A program made the translations under genes and the position numbers. 41,831 nucleotides of DNA from an uncultured Chthonomonas sp. (lineage in GTDB: Bacteria > Armatimonadota > Chthonomonadetes > Chthonomonadales > CAJBBX01): NCBI GenBank assembly GCA_903951425.1, contig CAJBBX010000015.1, positions 1-41,831 of the forward strand. The letters are read 5' to 3'. How positions within the stretch are numbered: the first letter of the stretch is position 1; the number at the start of each line of letters is the position of its first letter. Shown here piece by piece: positions 1 through 8,384 of the stretch. The notes below the pieces were generated by a model that saw only the letters and a list, made by a program, of their open reading frames with translations, did no database searches and was not told where the DNA came from.

Positions 1-36
1 GGCCGTGCGGGGCCCCGGACGCGGCGGGCGGCCTAC

Positions 37-149
37 GGGGGGTCCTTCGGCCCGTCGGCGGCCTCAGGATGACGGCAAAGGCAAAGGCCGTCCCGCCGCC
101 GCGCCGCCCTTGCCGTCGCCCTGACGCGAAGCGGAAGGACCCCCCGGCG
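37..149. repeat. Inverted pair of GAAGGACC dispersed-repeat arms
   Basis: The left arm (37-73) read on the minus strand begins GTCATCCTGA and ends GAAGGACCCCCC. The right arm (115-149) read on the plus strand begins GTCGCCCTGA and ends GAAGGACCCCCC. They face away from each other, the opposite polarity to the inverted pair at 4825-4948, and share the same core words, so I place them in one repeat family. Length and boundaries are judged by eye. Confidence 0.55.
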
Positions 150-210
150 TGAGCCACCGCACCCTCATACCCCGGCGCGAAGCGGAAGGACCCCCCGGCG
201 TGAGCCACCG
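126..210 (+). repeat. 34-bp perfect direct repeat, two copies
   Basis: The 34 bases at 126-159 recur without change at 177-210, a period of 51 bp. The unit contains the GAAGGACCCCCC word of the dispersed-repeat family and runs on into GGCGTGAGCCACCG. Only two copies exist and the gap is 17 bp, so this is a local duplication and not an array. Confidence 0.7.
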
Positions 211-300
211 GACATCCCTGTTCGGGCGGTATCCTGATGCTGTGGGCCGGCGTCCGGCCGGCTTACCGCTACACTGTAGCGGCGGGATTGGAGCGGCGCA

Positions 301-2226
301 ATGACCGAGCCTCGGGGGACGGCGGGGGGCATGGGAAGGGCGATCCTGCTCGCCTTGCCGCTGGCGGCCGTGGGATCCGCCATGGCCTCCTACTCGGACC
401 TCTACCCCTTCAAGAAGCTCGGGGCCTATCAGCTCGCGCCCGGCGCCATCGCGCTCTATGCGCTGGTCCTGGCCGCCAACGCCCTGGTGCGGCGGCTGTG
501 GCCCCGGCGCGCTCTATGCCGGGCCGAGCTACTGCTCGTCTTCGCCATGGTCTCCATCGGCGTACTCATCGGCGGGGCGGGCGGCGACAGCGCCTTCATG
601 CCGTCGCTGGCATATCCCTTCTACTTCGCCAACGAGAGCAACCGGCTGGCCGCGCTGGTCCATCCGCACACGCCGGGCTGGCTGGCGCCGCCGGGGCTCC
701 GCGAGAGCGCCCGCTGGTTCTTCGAGGGGCTTCGGCCCGGCATGGCGGTGCCGTGGGCCGCCTGGCTCAGCCCGGTGGCGGCGTGGAGCCTCCTGCTGGC
801 CGCCATGTACGGGGCCAGCGTGGCCGTCTCCCTGCTGGTCTACGACCGCTGGGCTCGGCAGGAGCGGCTCCGCTTCCCGCTCATGGAGATACCGCTGGCC
901 CTCACCGGCGGACAGCCGCGCGACGCCGCCATCCGCCTGAAGGCCGGGTTCCTGCTGGCCGCGGGCTTCGGCCTGCTGCAGGGGCTACCCTACTCGTTCC
1001 CCACGTTCCCGATCATCGCGTCGCGCTGGGTGCTGCCCGCGCCCCTGGCGGCGCCCTGGAGCGCCTGGGGCGACACCATCGTGAACCTCTCGCCGGCGGT
1101 GGTGGGGCTCAGCTACATCATCAGCTCCGACGTCTGCTTCTCGCTGGTGGGCTTCCACATGCTCTTCCGGCTGATGAACGTGGCCGCCCTGAGCGCGGGC
1201 CTGCCCATGGAGATGGAGCAGGACTACTGGGCCTGGAAGGAGTACCAGGCGCTCATCTGCTTCGGCGGCTATGTCGGCTTCGCCGCCACGGCGCTCTGGC
1301 CCATGCTCTCATCGTGGCTGGGCGGCAAGCGCACCCGCGAGGCGACGCTGAGCCCCATCGAGGCCCGCACTGTGCGGTCCGACCGCCGGGCGGGGCTGCT
1401 GCTGGCGTTCTCGCTGGGCTGCGTCTTCCTCTGGATGCGGGCGCTGGGGATGTCGGCCGTGGCTGCGGGCGCCGCCATCGCCATCTACCTCGTCTTCGCC
1501 GTGGTGCTGACCCGAGTGGTCTGCGAGATCGGCCTCTTCCTCATCCAGCCGCCCATCCTGCCGTCGGATGTGCTGGGCGGGTTCGGCATCGCGCGGCACG
1601 GAGCCGACGCGGCGCTCATCAGCTTCGTCATGCCCAGCGTGCTATTCGAGCTGCGGGGCTCCATCCTTCCGGCCATGCTGCAGGGCATGAAGCTGGCCGA
1701 CGAGGGCCGCGCTCCCACTCGGCGCGCGCTGGGGGCCATGCTGGCGGCGGTCCCGCTGGCCCTGGCGGCCGCCTACGTCGTACACCTGCTGGTCTTCTAC
1801 CGGTACGGAGCGCTGCAGTGCCTGGATGTCTGGTCGGCCAAGGCGCAGGCCGGAGTGGGGTTCGATAAACTGGCGCGGCGGGCCGGGTCTGTGGCCGGCG
1901 TCCAGTGGTCCCGCGTGGGCTGGATGGCCGGCGGGCTCTCGCTGCTGGTGGGCATGCAGCAGCTTCGCCGCGCCGTGCTATGGTTCCCGGTGAACCCCGT
2001 GGGCATGGTCATGGCCGTGAGCTACCCCTCGGTGACGCTCTGGGCCTCCATGACCGTGGGCGGCCTGCTGAAGGTGCTCATGCTCCGCTATGGCGGCAAG
2101 CGGTGGCACGATGCGGGCAAGGACGTGGCCATCGGCGTGGTGCTGGGCCACGTGGCCTTCACGCTCTTCTGGTACGCATTCGACTATCTGACGGGCACGT
2201 CGGCCCGGCCCCTGGGGCTGGAGTAG
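301..2226 (+). CDS. Multi-pass membrane protein, DUF6785/DUF6784-like
   Basis: A 641-residue integral membrane protein made almost entirely of hydrophobic helices (roughly 12-14 segments), starting with one at about residues 11-30. Short loops carry runs of aromatic and charged residues. The overall make-up and the phrase EMEQDYWAWKEYQALICFGGYVGF resemble the large uncharacterised DUF6785/DUF6784 family, which has a loose likeness to oligopeptide-transporter folds; the name is from memory of the family and not from a search. The ATG at 301 has GGAG seven bases upstream. The next gene, a secreted GH-like protein, starts 23 bases after the stop, so co-transcription is likely and a role in uptake or handling of a sugar polymer is possible. 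Substrate is unknown. Confidence 0.7.
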   Translation: MTEPRGTAGGMGRAILLALPLAAVGSAMASYSDLYPFKKLGAYQLAPGAIALYALVLAANALVRRLWPRRALCRAELLLVFAMVSIGVLIGGAGGDSAFMPSLAYPFYFANESNRLAALVHPHTPGWLAPPGLRESARWFFEGLRPGMAVPWAAWLSPVAAWSLLLAAMYGASVAVSLLVYDRWARQERLRFPLMEIPLALTGGQPRDAAIRLKAGFLLAAGFGLLQGLPYSFPTFPIIASRWVLPAPLAAPWSAWGDTIVNLSPAVVGLSYIISSDVCFSLVGFHMLFRLMNVAALSAGLPMEMEQDYWAWKEYQALICFGGYVGFAATALWPMLSSWLGGKRTREATLSPIEARTVRSDRRAGLLLAFSLGCVFLWMRALGMSAVAAGAAIAIYLVFAVVLTRVVCEIGLFLIQPPILPSDVLGGFGIARHGADAALISFVMPSVLFELRGSILPAMLQGMKLADEGRAPTRRALGAMLAAVPLALAAAYVVHLLVFYRYGALQCLDVWSAKAQAGVGFDKLARRAGSVAGVQWSRVGWMAGGLSLLVGMQQLRRAVLWFPVNPVGMVMAVSYPSVTLWASMTVGGLLKVLMLRYGGKRWHDAGKDVAIGVVLGHVAFTLFWYAFDYLTGTSARPLGLE

Positions 2227-2249
2227 GCGTCCCGATGGGAGATCATCCG

Positions 2250-4769
2250 ATGATGAAGCCGCTCCTCCTCGCCGCAACGCTGCTGGCGGCCCTCGTGGCC
2301 CCGGCGACGCTTGCCGCGCAGGGCTCGCGCACCGTGAAGGAGACGTTCGAAGCCTACGCAGACGGCACGGGCCTCGGCCGCAACTGGTCGTCCGTCGGGC
2401 CGGGCCTGACGCTGTCCGACGCCGCCAACCACACGCCGGGCGGGCGCAAGTCGGTACTGCTGCCCGCCGAGAAGGGCGCCAGGTCGCTGCGCCGCAACCT
2501 GACCGAGAACCCCACGCACGGCTCGCTCTCGGTCTGGTGCATGGATAACGGCGACCCCACCGAGGCCTGGTCGGTGACCTGCGGCGACGGCGTCAGCGGC
2601 AACACGGTGATCGTCTACACCGTACCCTGGAGCCCCAGCGGCGGCAAGCAGCTGAACTGGATGTACCAGGTCGACCGGGTGAACACCGAGGGCAAGCCCA
2701 GCGGCATCGGCCGCACTGAGGGCTGGGTGCAGATCACCTTCAACTGGGGCAAGGAGGGCTGCTCCGTGAGCCTGAACGGCGCGCAGGTCTGGAGCGCCGC
2801 CGAGCTGACCGAGGGCTTCAGCTTCATCGAGGTTGGACGTTTCTGGGGCGCGGACCAGCCCTATGAGGCCCACGCGACGATCGCCTTCGACGATATCGCC
2901 GCCACCATGGACCAGGCGCCCGCCGAGGGCGACGCCGACGCCCTGGTGGGCAAGGTCCAGCGCCCCGCGTACGCCTACGCCGCCATGCAGGCCGGTCCCC
3001 TGCGCCGGCGAGACCTCGAGGGCAAGCCCTTCTGGGCGATGAACTACTTCGGCGGCGATGCGGCCGGCGCCCGAAGCTCGACCACGGTCCTGGCGGCGGC
3101 CCGCGAGTACAAGCTGGGCGACTCCTGGTACTCCTGGGCCAACTTCGATGACGCCGACATGGGCTTCCTGCGGCGCTATGCATCGGATGCCGGCCCGCTG
3201 CTGGTCACAACCGACCCCGACGCCATGCAGCGCCTCACCTTCAAGCTGACCCCGGAGCGCGAGCGGAACGTGAAGGAGCTGGACGCCCTGCGTCCCGGCC
3301 GCCTGGTGGCCGCCCTGCATGGCGAGTGGGACAACGCGCTGGACTTCTACTTCGGCGGCCTACCCAAGGGCACGTCCACCCGCAAGCAGGCCTACGAAGC
3401 CTGGGAGAAGCACTACAAGACCGTCCGCGACAATCTGAGTGGGCGGCTCATCAGCGTCAACGGCTACGGGTTCTACCAGCACTACGGAGCGCGCTGGGGC
3501 AGCGACCGGCTCATCGGCGTGGAGGTCTGCGAGAACATCCCCGGGAGCCAGCCGCACTACTCCTTCACGCGCGGGGCGGGGCGGCAGTACGGCCTCGCCT
3601 GGTACGCCCAGATGTCGCCCTGGTACGCGGGCACCATCCTCTCGTATGACCGCTACTCGCCCTGGACGCCCGGCCCCGGCAGCGGCACCTGGGGGCCCGA
3701 CCACGGCCATTCGGTGAACCTGCTGGAGCGCCACTGGTACGCGGCCTGGCTGGGCGGCGCGGCGGTGGTCTGCGCCGAGGCCAACGGCTGGAACGCCTTC
3801 AACGACGACCGCGTCGAGGGCCTGCCCAAGCTCTCCAAGCTGGGCGAGGCGTGGCGCAAGTTCGTCGCCTTCACCTCGGCGCACCCCAAGCGGGGCGTGC
3901 CGGTGACGCCCTTCGCGGCCGTGATGGACCAGTACAACGGCTTCAACGGCGGCGACCAGCCCTGGCGAACCTTCAAGCGCACCCAGGGCGACGAGATGGC
4001 CACGGACCTCTTCCAGCAGTTCTACCCCGGCGCCTTCGACCGGGGCCTCATGGCGCGCGACCAGGGCTACCTGACCCACACGCCCTACGGCGACACGCTG
4101 GACGCGCTGCTGAGCGATGCCTCGGCCGACGCGCTGGCCTCCTACCCGGTGATCTTCTGCGTCGGCGACTTCGAGCCCGACGCGGCCTTCGCGCAGCGGC
4201 TGCTGCAGGCGGCGCAGCGAGGCTCCACCGTGGTGGTCCACCGCGCGCACGCCACGGGGCCGCTGGGGGGCCTCCTGCAGTCCGACGCGGCGTCCGAGCC
4301 GGTCCTGTCCGAGGGCATCGCGGCGGTGAAGGCGGGCAAGGGGTGGGTGATCCTCATCGACCGCCCGGCGCTCCGCGTCCCCCGAGCGCTGACCCGTGCG
4401 CTGGCGCAGGCCGTCCTGCCGGTATCGGTGGAGGGCCGCGTGCAGATGACCCTAGCGCGCACCGAGGCCGGGTGGGTCATCGGCCTCATCAACAACGAGG
4501 GCGTCCACAAGCCCTCGCCCACGTCAGCGCCGGTGATCGATCCCGCCGCCGCCGTGAAGGCGCGCGTCTTCCTGCCAGCGGCATGGCGCGGCCCCGTGAC
4601 CGACTGGCAGACCGGCGCCAGGGCAGCCACGCAGTCCGCTGGCGCGCAGGGAAGGCTGCTGGAGGTTGCACTGGGTCCCGGCGAGGTGAAGGTGGTCTCG
4701 GTCGACCTGGCCGGCCCGAGCCCCAAGGCGCCCGCCAAACGCCCGGCCGGCAAGCGGCGAGGCCGGTAG
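2250..4769 (+). CDS. Secreted glycoside-hydrolase-like protein with N-terminal jelly-roll
   Basis: This 839-residue protein starts at the ATG at 2250, about 8 bases after GGGAG, and opens with a clear signal peptide (MMKPLLLAATLLAALVAP, cleavage near TLAAQ). Residues about 30-220 look like a beta-sandwich of the laminin-G/concanavalin type (FDDIAAT at its end). The central part looks like a TIM-barrel glycosidase module with aromatic and acidic motifs (GEWDNALDFYF, VNGYGFYQHYGARW, DHGHSVNLLERHWYAAW). The end resembles the Rossmann-like and beta-sandwich tail found in GH42-like enzymes (SYPVIFCVGDFEPDAAFAQ, IIGLINNEGV-type strand). The central and C-terminal parts are clearly paralogous to the product at 8385-10139. 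An exact GH family cannot be assigned; the catalytic acids are not identified. Several ATGs upstream in frame lie within the preceding gene and are rejected. Confidence 0.72.
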   Translation: MMKPLLLAATLLAALVAPATLAAQGSRTVKETFEAYADGTGLGRNWSSVGPGLTLSDAANHTPGGRKSVLLPAEKGARSLRRNLTENPTHGSLSVWCMDNGDPTEAWSVTCGDGVSGNTVIVYTVPWSPSGGKQLNWMYQVDRVNTEGKPSGIGRTEGWVQITFNWGKEGCSVSLNGAQVWSAAELTEGFSFIEVGRFWGADQPYEAHATIAFDDIAATMDQAPAEGDADALVGKVQRPAYAYAAMQAGPLRRRDLEGKPFWAMNYFGGDAAGARSSTTVLAAAREYKLGDSWYSWANFDDADMGFLRRYASDAGPLLVTTDPDAMQRLTFKLTPERERNVKELDALRPGRLVAALHGEWDNALDFYFGGLPKGTSTRKQAYEAWEKHYKTVRDNLSGRLISVNGYGFYQHYGARWGSDRLIGVEVCENIPGSQPHYSFTRGAGRQYGLAWYAQMSPWYAGTILSYDRYSPWTPGPGSGTWGPDHGHSVNLLERHWYAAWLGGAAVVCAEANGWNAFNDDRVEGLPKLSKLGEAWRKFVAFTSAHPKRGVPVTPFAAVMDQYNGFNGGDQPWRTFKRTQGDEMATDLFQQFYPGAFDRGLMARDQGYLTHTPYGDTLDALLSDASADALASYPVIFCVGDFEPDAAFAQRLLQAAQRGSTVVVHRAHATGPLGGLLQSDAASEPVLSEGIAAVKAGKGWVILIDRPALRVPRALTRALAQAVLPVSVEGRVQMTLARTEAGWVIGLINNEGVHKPSPTSAPVIDPAAAVKARVFLPAAWRGPVTDWQTGARAATQSAGAQGRLLEVALGPGEVKVVSVDLAGPSPKAPAKRPAGKRRGR

Positions 4770-4770
4770 G

Positions 4771-4803
4771 GCGGCGCATGGGGCGACGGCCCCACCGCGC
4801 CGC
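4771..4803 (+). terminator. Hairpin after the GH-like gene
   Basis: A two-part stem directly follows the stop codon: GCGGCGC (4771-4777) pairs with GCGCCGC (4797-4803), and inside it TGGGGC pairs with GCCCCA around the loop GACG. There is no T-run, as is common in very GC-rich genomes, so intrinsic termination is only probable. Confidence 0.5.
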
Positions 4804-4824
4804 AGTCGCCCTTGCCCCTGCCGG

Positions 4825-4948
4825 GTCGTCCTGAACGGAGTGAAGGACCCCGACTCCGGCGCAATGGTGGCTTGCCCGGGACGCTGGGCCCGCCGGAGTA
4901 CGAAGGTGCGGTGCAGGAGTCGGGGCCCTTCGTTTCACTCAGGGCGAC
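4825..4948 (+). repeat. Long inverted repeat, copy 1 of dispersed element
   Basis: The 33-base arm at 4825-4857 (starts GTCGTCCTGA, ends CCCCGACTCC) is matched by the reverse complement of 4916-4948 at 26 of 33 positions, and every one of the seven differences is a transition. Positions 4825-4910 align without gaps to 5331-5416 with about 10 differences in 86. The 3' arm ends 12 bases beyond the stop codon of the GIY-YIG gene. The structure resembles paired REP-like units. Confidence 0.75.
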
Positions 4949-4960
4949 GTCAAGGGCGGC

Positions 4961-5251
4961 TCACAGGTCGTCTGCCAGGTCGCCAAGCAGCTCATTGCTC
5001 TCGCGGATCAGCGCGAGCTTGCGTTCGCGTGTCCATCCCTTCAGTTGCTTCTCGCGCGCAATAGCGTCCTGTGGCGTCGCATGGGCTTCCCAGAGGACCA
5101 ACCGCGTTGCGTTGAACCGAGCGGTGAACCCGTCGCCGGACCGCTGCTTGTGCTCGGCAACGCGACGCGCCAGATCACCCGTCATACCAACGTACAGCAC
5201 TGTAGCGCGCGGGTTGGTCATGATGTATGTGTACCAGCAGCGCTGCCTCAC
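4961..5251 (-). CDS. Small GIY-YIG nuclease-domain protein
   Basis: This 96-residue protein is a stand-alone GIY-YIG domain of the UPF0213-like type. The YTYIM start strand (GIY equivalent), the YVGMT strand (YIG equivalent), the arginine in LARRVAEH, and the lysine-rich KQLKGWTRERKLALI helix are all present. The GTG start at 5251 is chosen because GAGGAG lies just upstream and because the domain begins at once; a longer frame to 5572 only translates repeat DNA. The gene lies between two copies of a dispersed repeat (4825-4948 and 5331-5416), which invites the idea that nuclease and repeat travel together. The family is known as GIY-YIG endonucleases, but the function of these short versions is not established. 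A conserved glutamate for metal binding (WEAH) is visible. Confidence 0.85.
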   Translation of the reverse strand: MRQRCWYTYIMTNPRATVLYVGMTGDLARRVAEHKQRSGDGFTARFNATRLVLWEAHATPQDAIAREKQLKGWTRERKLALIRESNELLGDLADDL

Positions 5252-5330
5252 ACCGTCCTCCTCAGGCAACAATGGTACCGGTCTGGCGAGGCGGCGCACG
5301 ACCCGACCGGTACCGGGCGCACCCTCGCCG

Positions 5331-5416
5331 GTCGTCCTGAACGAAGTGAAGGACCCCGACTCCAGCGCTACGGTGGCTTGCCTGGGCCGTTGGGCGCGCC
5401 GGGGTACGCAGGTGCG
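5331..5416 (+). repeat. Dispersed element, copy 2 (half unit)
   Basis: These 86 bases match 4825-4910 at about 76 positions without gaps, in the same orientation. The matching 3' arm present in copy 1 is missing or strongly decayed here; the sequence after 5416 turns into the upstream region of the WD40 gene. The two copies bracket the GIY-YIG gene. Confidence 0.75.
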
Positions 5417-5514
5417 CGGCGGGTCCGAGCCAACGCTGCTACACTGCTGCAAGGGGGCTCGTTCCCCACGGCCTGTTCGCCGTCCGCATCGCCGTCCGCA
5501 CCAGGAGGTGTGAC

Positions 5515-8283
5515 ATGAGGTGGCCATCAACCCGCCCGCAGAACGAACGACTCCGGCGCGTCCCGCACGCATGGATGGGAGTCGCGTTCGCGCTATGCGC
5601 CCTGGCGTCCACGGCCATGGCGCAGAACCGGCCCGAGACGCTCTGGCTCAAGACCGGGTTCATCTCGTACGTCGAGTCCGTTGCTGTGTCGCCGGACGGG
5701 CAGACCCTCGCCGTAGCCGGGGACACTCGCATTGACCTCTACCGGCTCTCAGACGGCGTCTGTTTGCGAACGCTCACGGGTCGCGGGTCGGCGGTCCGCG
5801 TTGTGGCATGGTCGCCGGACGGGACCAAGCTCGTCGGCTGCGGCTACAACGGACAGGTCTGGCTCTACCGGGCTTCGGACGGGGCTCTGATCGCCCAGGC
5901 CATGACGAACACGCGCGGTGACGGGTGTACCTCGGTCGCGTTCTCGCCTGACGGGCAGAACATCGCGACCGCATCGCCCGGCAACGTCACTCTGGAGATT
6001 TGGCGGGCTTCGGACCTCGGCCTGGCTCGACGCCTCCCCCTGGTCGGGGCCTGGTGCGTCGCCTATTCGCCTGACGGCGCCACGCTGGCCGTAGGCTTCG
6101 CTGATAAGCGTGTGCGTGTCGTCAACGCGGCCACCGGCGACGTGATCAGGACCCTGGGCGGGCATACGAACCTGGTTCGCGACGTCGCCTTCTCGCCCGA
6201 CGGCGCCACGGTTGCGTCTGCCTCGGACGATAAGACAGCGCGGCTGTGGAACGCCGGCACCGGCGCGCTGATTGCCACGCTGAGTGGCCATACATGGACC
6301 ATCGATGAGGTGGCCTTCTCGTCCGACGGCACGCGGGTCGTTACGGCGAGCTGGGACGGTGACCTGCGCGTGTGGCAGGCAGACACGGGGACGCTCGTCA
6401 GGGCAGTACCCACCGGCGCGGCAGCCATGGCCGCCTGCTTCTCGGAGAACGGGTCCAAGCTATTTGGGTCCCTCAGAAACCAGCGCGTCGCGGAGTGGGA
6501 CGTGGCCGACGGCAGCCAGACGCGCGAGTTCACCATGGACCAATGGGGACTGAACTCGGTCGCGGTCAACCCGGCCGGCGACCGTGTGGCCGCGCTATCG
6601 GCCAGCAAGCTCTGCGTGTTTGGCTTGGCGGATGGCCAACTGCAGCATGTCCTCCCCACGTACGGGTGGCCGGTCGGCGGCGTCGCCTGGTCGCCGGACG
6701 GCGCGCTCGTGTACGGAATGGGCGGCGTCACCCTCATGTGGTGGGATACCGACACCGGCGCCTCTGTCGGCGGGTTCACGGTGGACGAGGCGTCCCTGAA
6801 CTGCTCCGCGATCTCGCGGAATGCCTCCCATGTGGCTGTGTGCGCCACGGACGGCACCGTTGCCGCCTACGACCTGACGACCTCGACGCGCCTATGGGGC
6901 GTCGCGAGCGCGGGCGCCGACCCTCCGTCCGCCATCACGTTCGCGCCCGATGCGACGCTCGTTGCAGATATCGCGGACCCCGGGGTGCTGGAGGTCTGGC
7001 GGGTCAGCGATGGCGCATCGGTGCTGTCGCTGGCGGTTCCGTCCGATGACGGCCGCCCGACCGCCGTGACGTTCGCGCCGGATGGGCTTGAGGTAGCGGT
7101 GGGCACGAACTGGGGCCGCCTGCTGTTTGTGGACGTGGCGACCGGCTCAATCACCCGTGCGTTCTCGACGCCCGGGACTGTGTACAGCGTGGCCTACACG
7201 CCGGATGGGTCGCGCCTGATCATCGGATTCGATAACCTGGCGATGATCGTCAGTCGCTCCGATGGGCGCGTCCTCGCGACCTATGCCGAGGAGATGCAGC
7301 GCGGCGCCGCCTGCACCGACTTCAACGCGGCCGGCACGATCTGGTGCTACGGCAGGGCAGATCAGTGTCTCGTCGCGGCCACTATGCCGACGTTGACGGA
7401 CCCGACATCGATCACGATGTCGGGCGCTGCCGGCATGGTCGGCTCCAGCGTCACGCTCTCGGCAGAGCTGACCTCCGGAGGCGCTCCCCTGGCGGGGCGT
7501 GAGGTCCACTTCTGGAGCGGCACCGCGTGGTGGGAGAGCGCCTACCTTGGGAGCGCGGTCACCGACGCGACGGGCGTCGCGAACCTCGCGTGGTCGATAG
7601 GACCTCCCGCCGAAGTGCAGCGGGTCTGCGTGGCATTTGGCGGCAGCGGCGCATACCAGTATTCCGATGCGATTGCGCTGGTGACGGCCGTGAAGCCGAG
7701 CACCAGGCTGTTCACGTTCGATAGACTCGGAGCCATCGACACAGCCATCGCAATGCGCGGGCATCTGTCGACAGGCAACTACACGCCGATCGTGAGACGA
7801 ACCCTGTCGTTCACGATCAGTGGAACGGTCGTCGGAACTGCTGAGACCGACATCGCCGGTCGGGCGACGCTCTGGTACGTGCTCCCCAACACGCTGGCCC
7901 CGGGGCAGTATCCCATCGGCGTCTCCTTCGCGGGCGACGCCACATTCCCGGCCGCGTCCGCCGCCGCGACCCTCACGGTGACCAAAGGCGAGGCCTACGT
8001 CTGGGTCATGCCCCGGAGCGTCCAGCGTGGGACGGCTGCCTACATGCGCGTCTGTGTTCGGAGCGCCCGCCTCCTCGTCGCGTTGCCGGGGCTGGAAATC
8101 ACGCACACACTCGACGGGACGCCGATCGGATCGGCCACGACCAACGCGGCTGGATGGACCGCCCTGCTGCATACGGTCCCCGCCTCGACCGCCCCCGGTG
8201 ATCAGCTGCTGACCTGCAGCTTCTCCGGCAACGGCGCCTACCTGCCTGCCGGCGGCTCGGCGACGATCACCGTGACGCCGTAG
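5515..8283 (+). CDS. Secreted double WD40 propeller with Ig-like tail
   Basis: A 922-residue exported protein. AGGAGGTG (5502-5509) sits just before the ATG, and a signal peptide ends at ASTAMAQ (about residue 40). Fourteen WD40-type units follow, marked by VAFSPDG-like strands (VAVSPDG, VAWSPDG, VAYSPDG, VAYTPDG and weaker ones) and by LWNAGTG/VWQADTG-type blade ends, filling about residues 45-625; 14 units would make two seven-bladed propellers. Three Ig-like beta-sandwich repeats fill the last 300 residues, each ending in a FAGDATF-type strand (VAFGGSG, VSFAGDA, CSFSGNG). The tail is of the same kind as those of the RCC1 proteins at 35891-41831, so head and tail seem to be exchangeable modules. 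Ligand unknown; probably at the cell surface or in the periplasm. Confidence 0.85.
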   Translation: MRWPSTRPQNERLRRVPHAWMGVAFALCALASTAMAQNRPETLWLKTGFISYVESVAVSPDGQTLAVAGDTRIDLYRLSDGVCLRTLTGRGSAVRVVAWSPDGTKLVGCGYNGQVWLYRASDGALIAQAMTNTRGDGCTSVAFSPDGQNIATASPGNVTLEIWRASDLGLARRLPLVGAWCVAYSPDGATLAVGFADKRVRVVNAATGDVIRTLGGHTNLVRDVAFSPDGATVASASDDKTARLWNAGTGALIATLSGHTWTIDEVAFSSDGTRVVTASWDGDLRVWQADTGTLVRAVPTGAAAMAACFSENGSKLFGSLRNQRVAEWDVADGSQTREFTMDQWGLNSVAVNPAGDRVAALSASKLCVFGLADGQLQHVLPTYGWPVGGVAWSPDGALVYGMGGVTLMWWDTDTGASVGGFTVDEASLNCSAISRNASHVAVCATDGTVAAYDLTTSTRLWGVASAGADPPSAITFAPDATLVADIADPGVLEVWRVSDGASVLSLAVPSDDGRPTAVTFAPDGLEVAVGTNWGRLLFVDVATGSITRAFSTPGTVYSVAYTPDGSRLIIGFDNLAMIVSRSDGRVLATYAEEMQRGAACTDFNAAGTIWCYGRADQCLVAATMPTLTDPTSITMSGAAGMVGSSVTLSAELTSGGAPLAGREVHFWSGTAWWESAYLGSAVTDATGVANLAWSIGPPAEVQRVCVAFGGSGAYQYSDAIALVTAVKPSTRLFTFDRLGAIDTAIAMRGHLSTGNYTPIVRRTLSFTISGTVVGTAETDIAGRATLWYVLPNTLAPGQYPIGVSFAGDATFPAASAAATLTVTKGEAYVWVMPRSVQRGTAAYMRVCVRSARLLVALPGLEITHTLDGTPIGSATTNAAGWTALLHTVPASTAPGDQLLTCSFSGNGAYLPAGGSATITVTP

Positions 8284-8306
8284 GGGCTGTGCCTGTGCCC
8301 GCACCA

Positions 8307-8341
8307 GGGCTCTCCGAGCGCGTACCGTGTCAGGAGAGCCC
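8307..8341 (+). terminator. Hairpin after the WD40 gene
   Basis: GGGCTCTCC (8307-8315) pairs perfectly with GGAGAGCCC (8333-8341) across a 17-base loop, shortly after the WD40 stop codon. No T-run follows. A TATACT hexamer at 8361-8366 lies between this hairpin and the next gene. Confidence 0.45.
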
Positions 8342-8384
8342 CGCGGCGCCGGTCCGACCGTATACTACGGGTGGAGGTGAGCCA

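Larger units (their letters stand above)
1..300. other. Intergenic region with dispersed-repeat arms
   Basis: No convincing gene is seen here; the reading frames lack a credible start and family match. The stretch is filled by short repeats of the type GTC-CCTGA-GAAGGACC. One arm at 37-73 lies in the reverse orientation, one at 115-149 lies forward, and a 34-bp perfect direct repeat occurs at 126-159 and 177-210. A small inverted repeat (CCGCTAC-act-GTAGCGG, 266-282) sits just before the ribosome binding site (GGAG, 290-293) of the gene starting at 301. Confidence 0.6.
4825..5416. mobile_element. Possible repeat-flanked GIY-YIG mobile unit
   Basis: Two direct copies of an 86-bp repeat flank one small nuclease gene on the opposite strand, with nothing else between them. 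This is the arrangement expected of a minimal mobile or repeat-homing cassette. No target-site duplication was identified and no transposase is present, so the call is an inference from arrangement alone. Confidence 0.35.

Noticed and set aside
126-210. Two 34-bp direct repeats resembling a CRISPR start
   Set aside because: Only two copies, 17-bp gap, no cas genes, and the repeat belongs to the dispersed GAAGGACC family.
2184-3320. A 378-codon open frame on the minus strand inside the GH-like gene
   Set aside because: No ribosome binding site, no recognisable domain, and it overlaps fully with a well-supported secreted protein.
269-5445. A shared GCTACACT word upstream of the genes at 301 and 5515 (268-275 and 5438-5445) as a common promoter element
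   Set aside because: The distances to the start codons differ (25 and 69 bases), no -35 partner is seen, and eight bases can recur by chance.
5252-5572. N-terminal extension of the GIY-YIG protein up to 5572
   Set aside because: The extension translates the dispersed repeat and the WD40 upstream region; a GTG with a good GAGGAG site at 5251 starts exactly at the domain.
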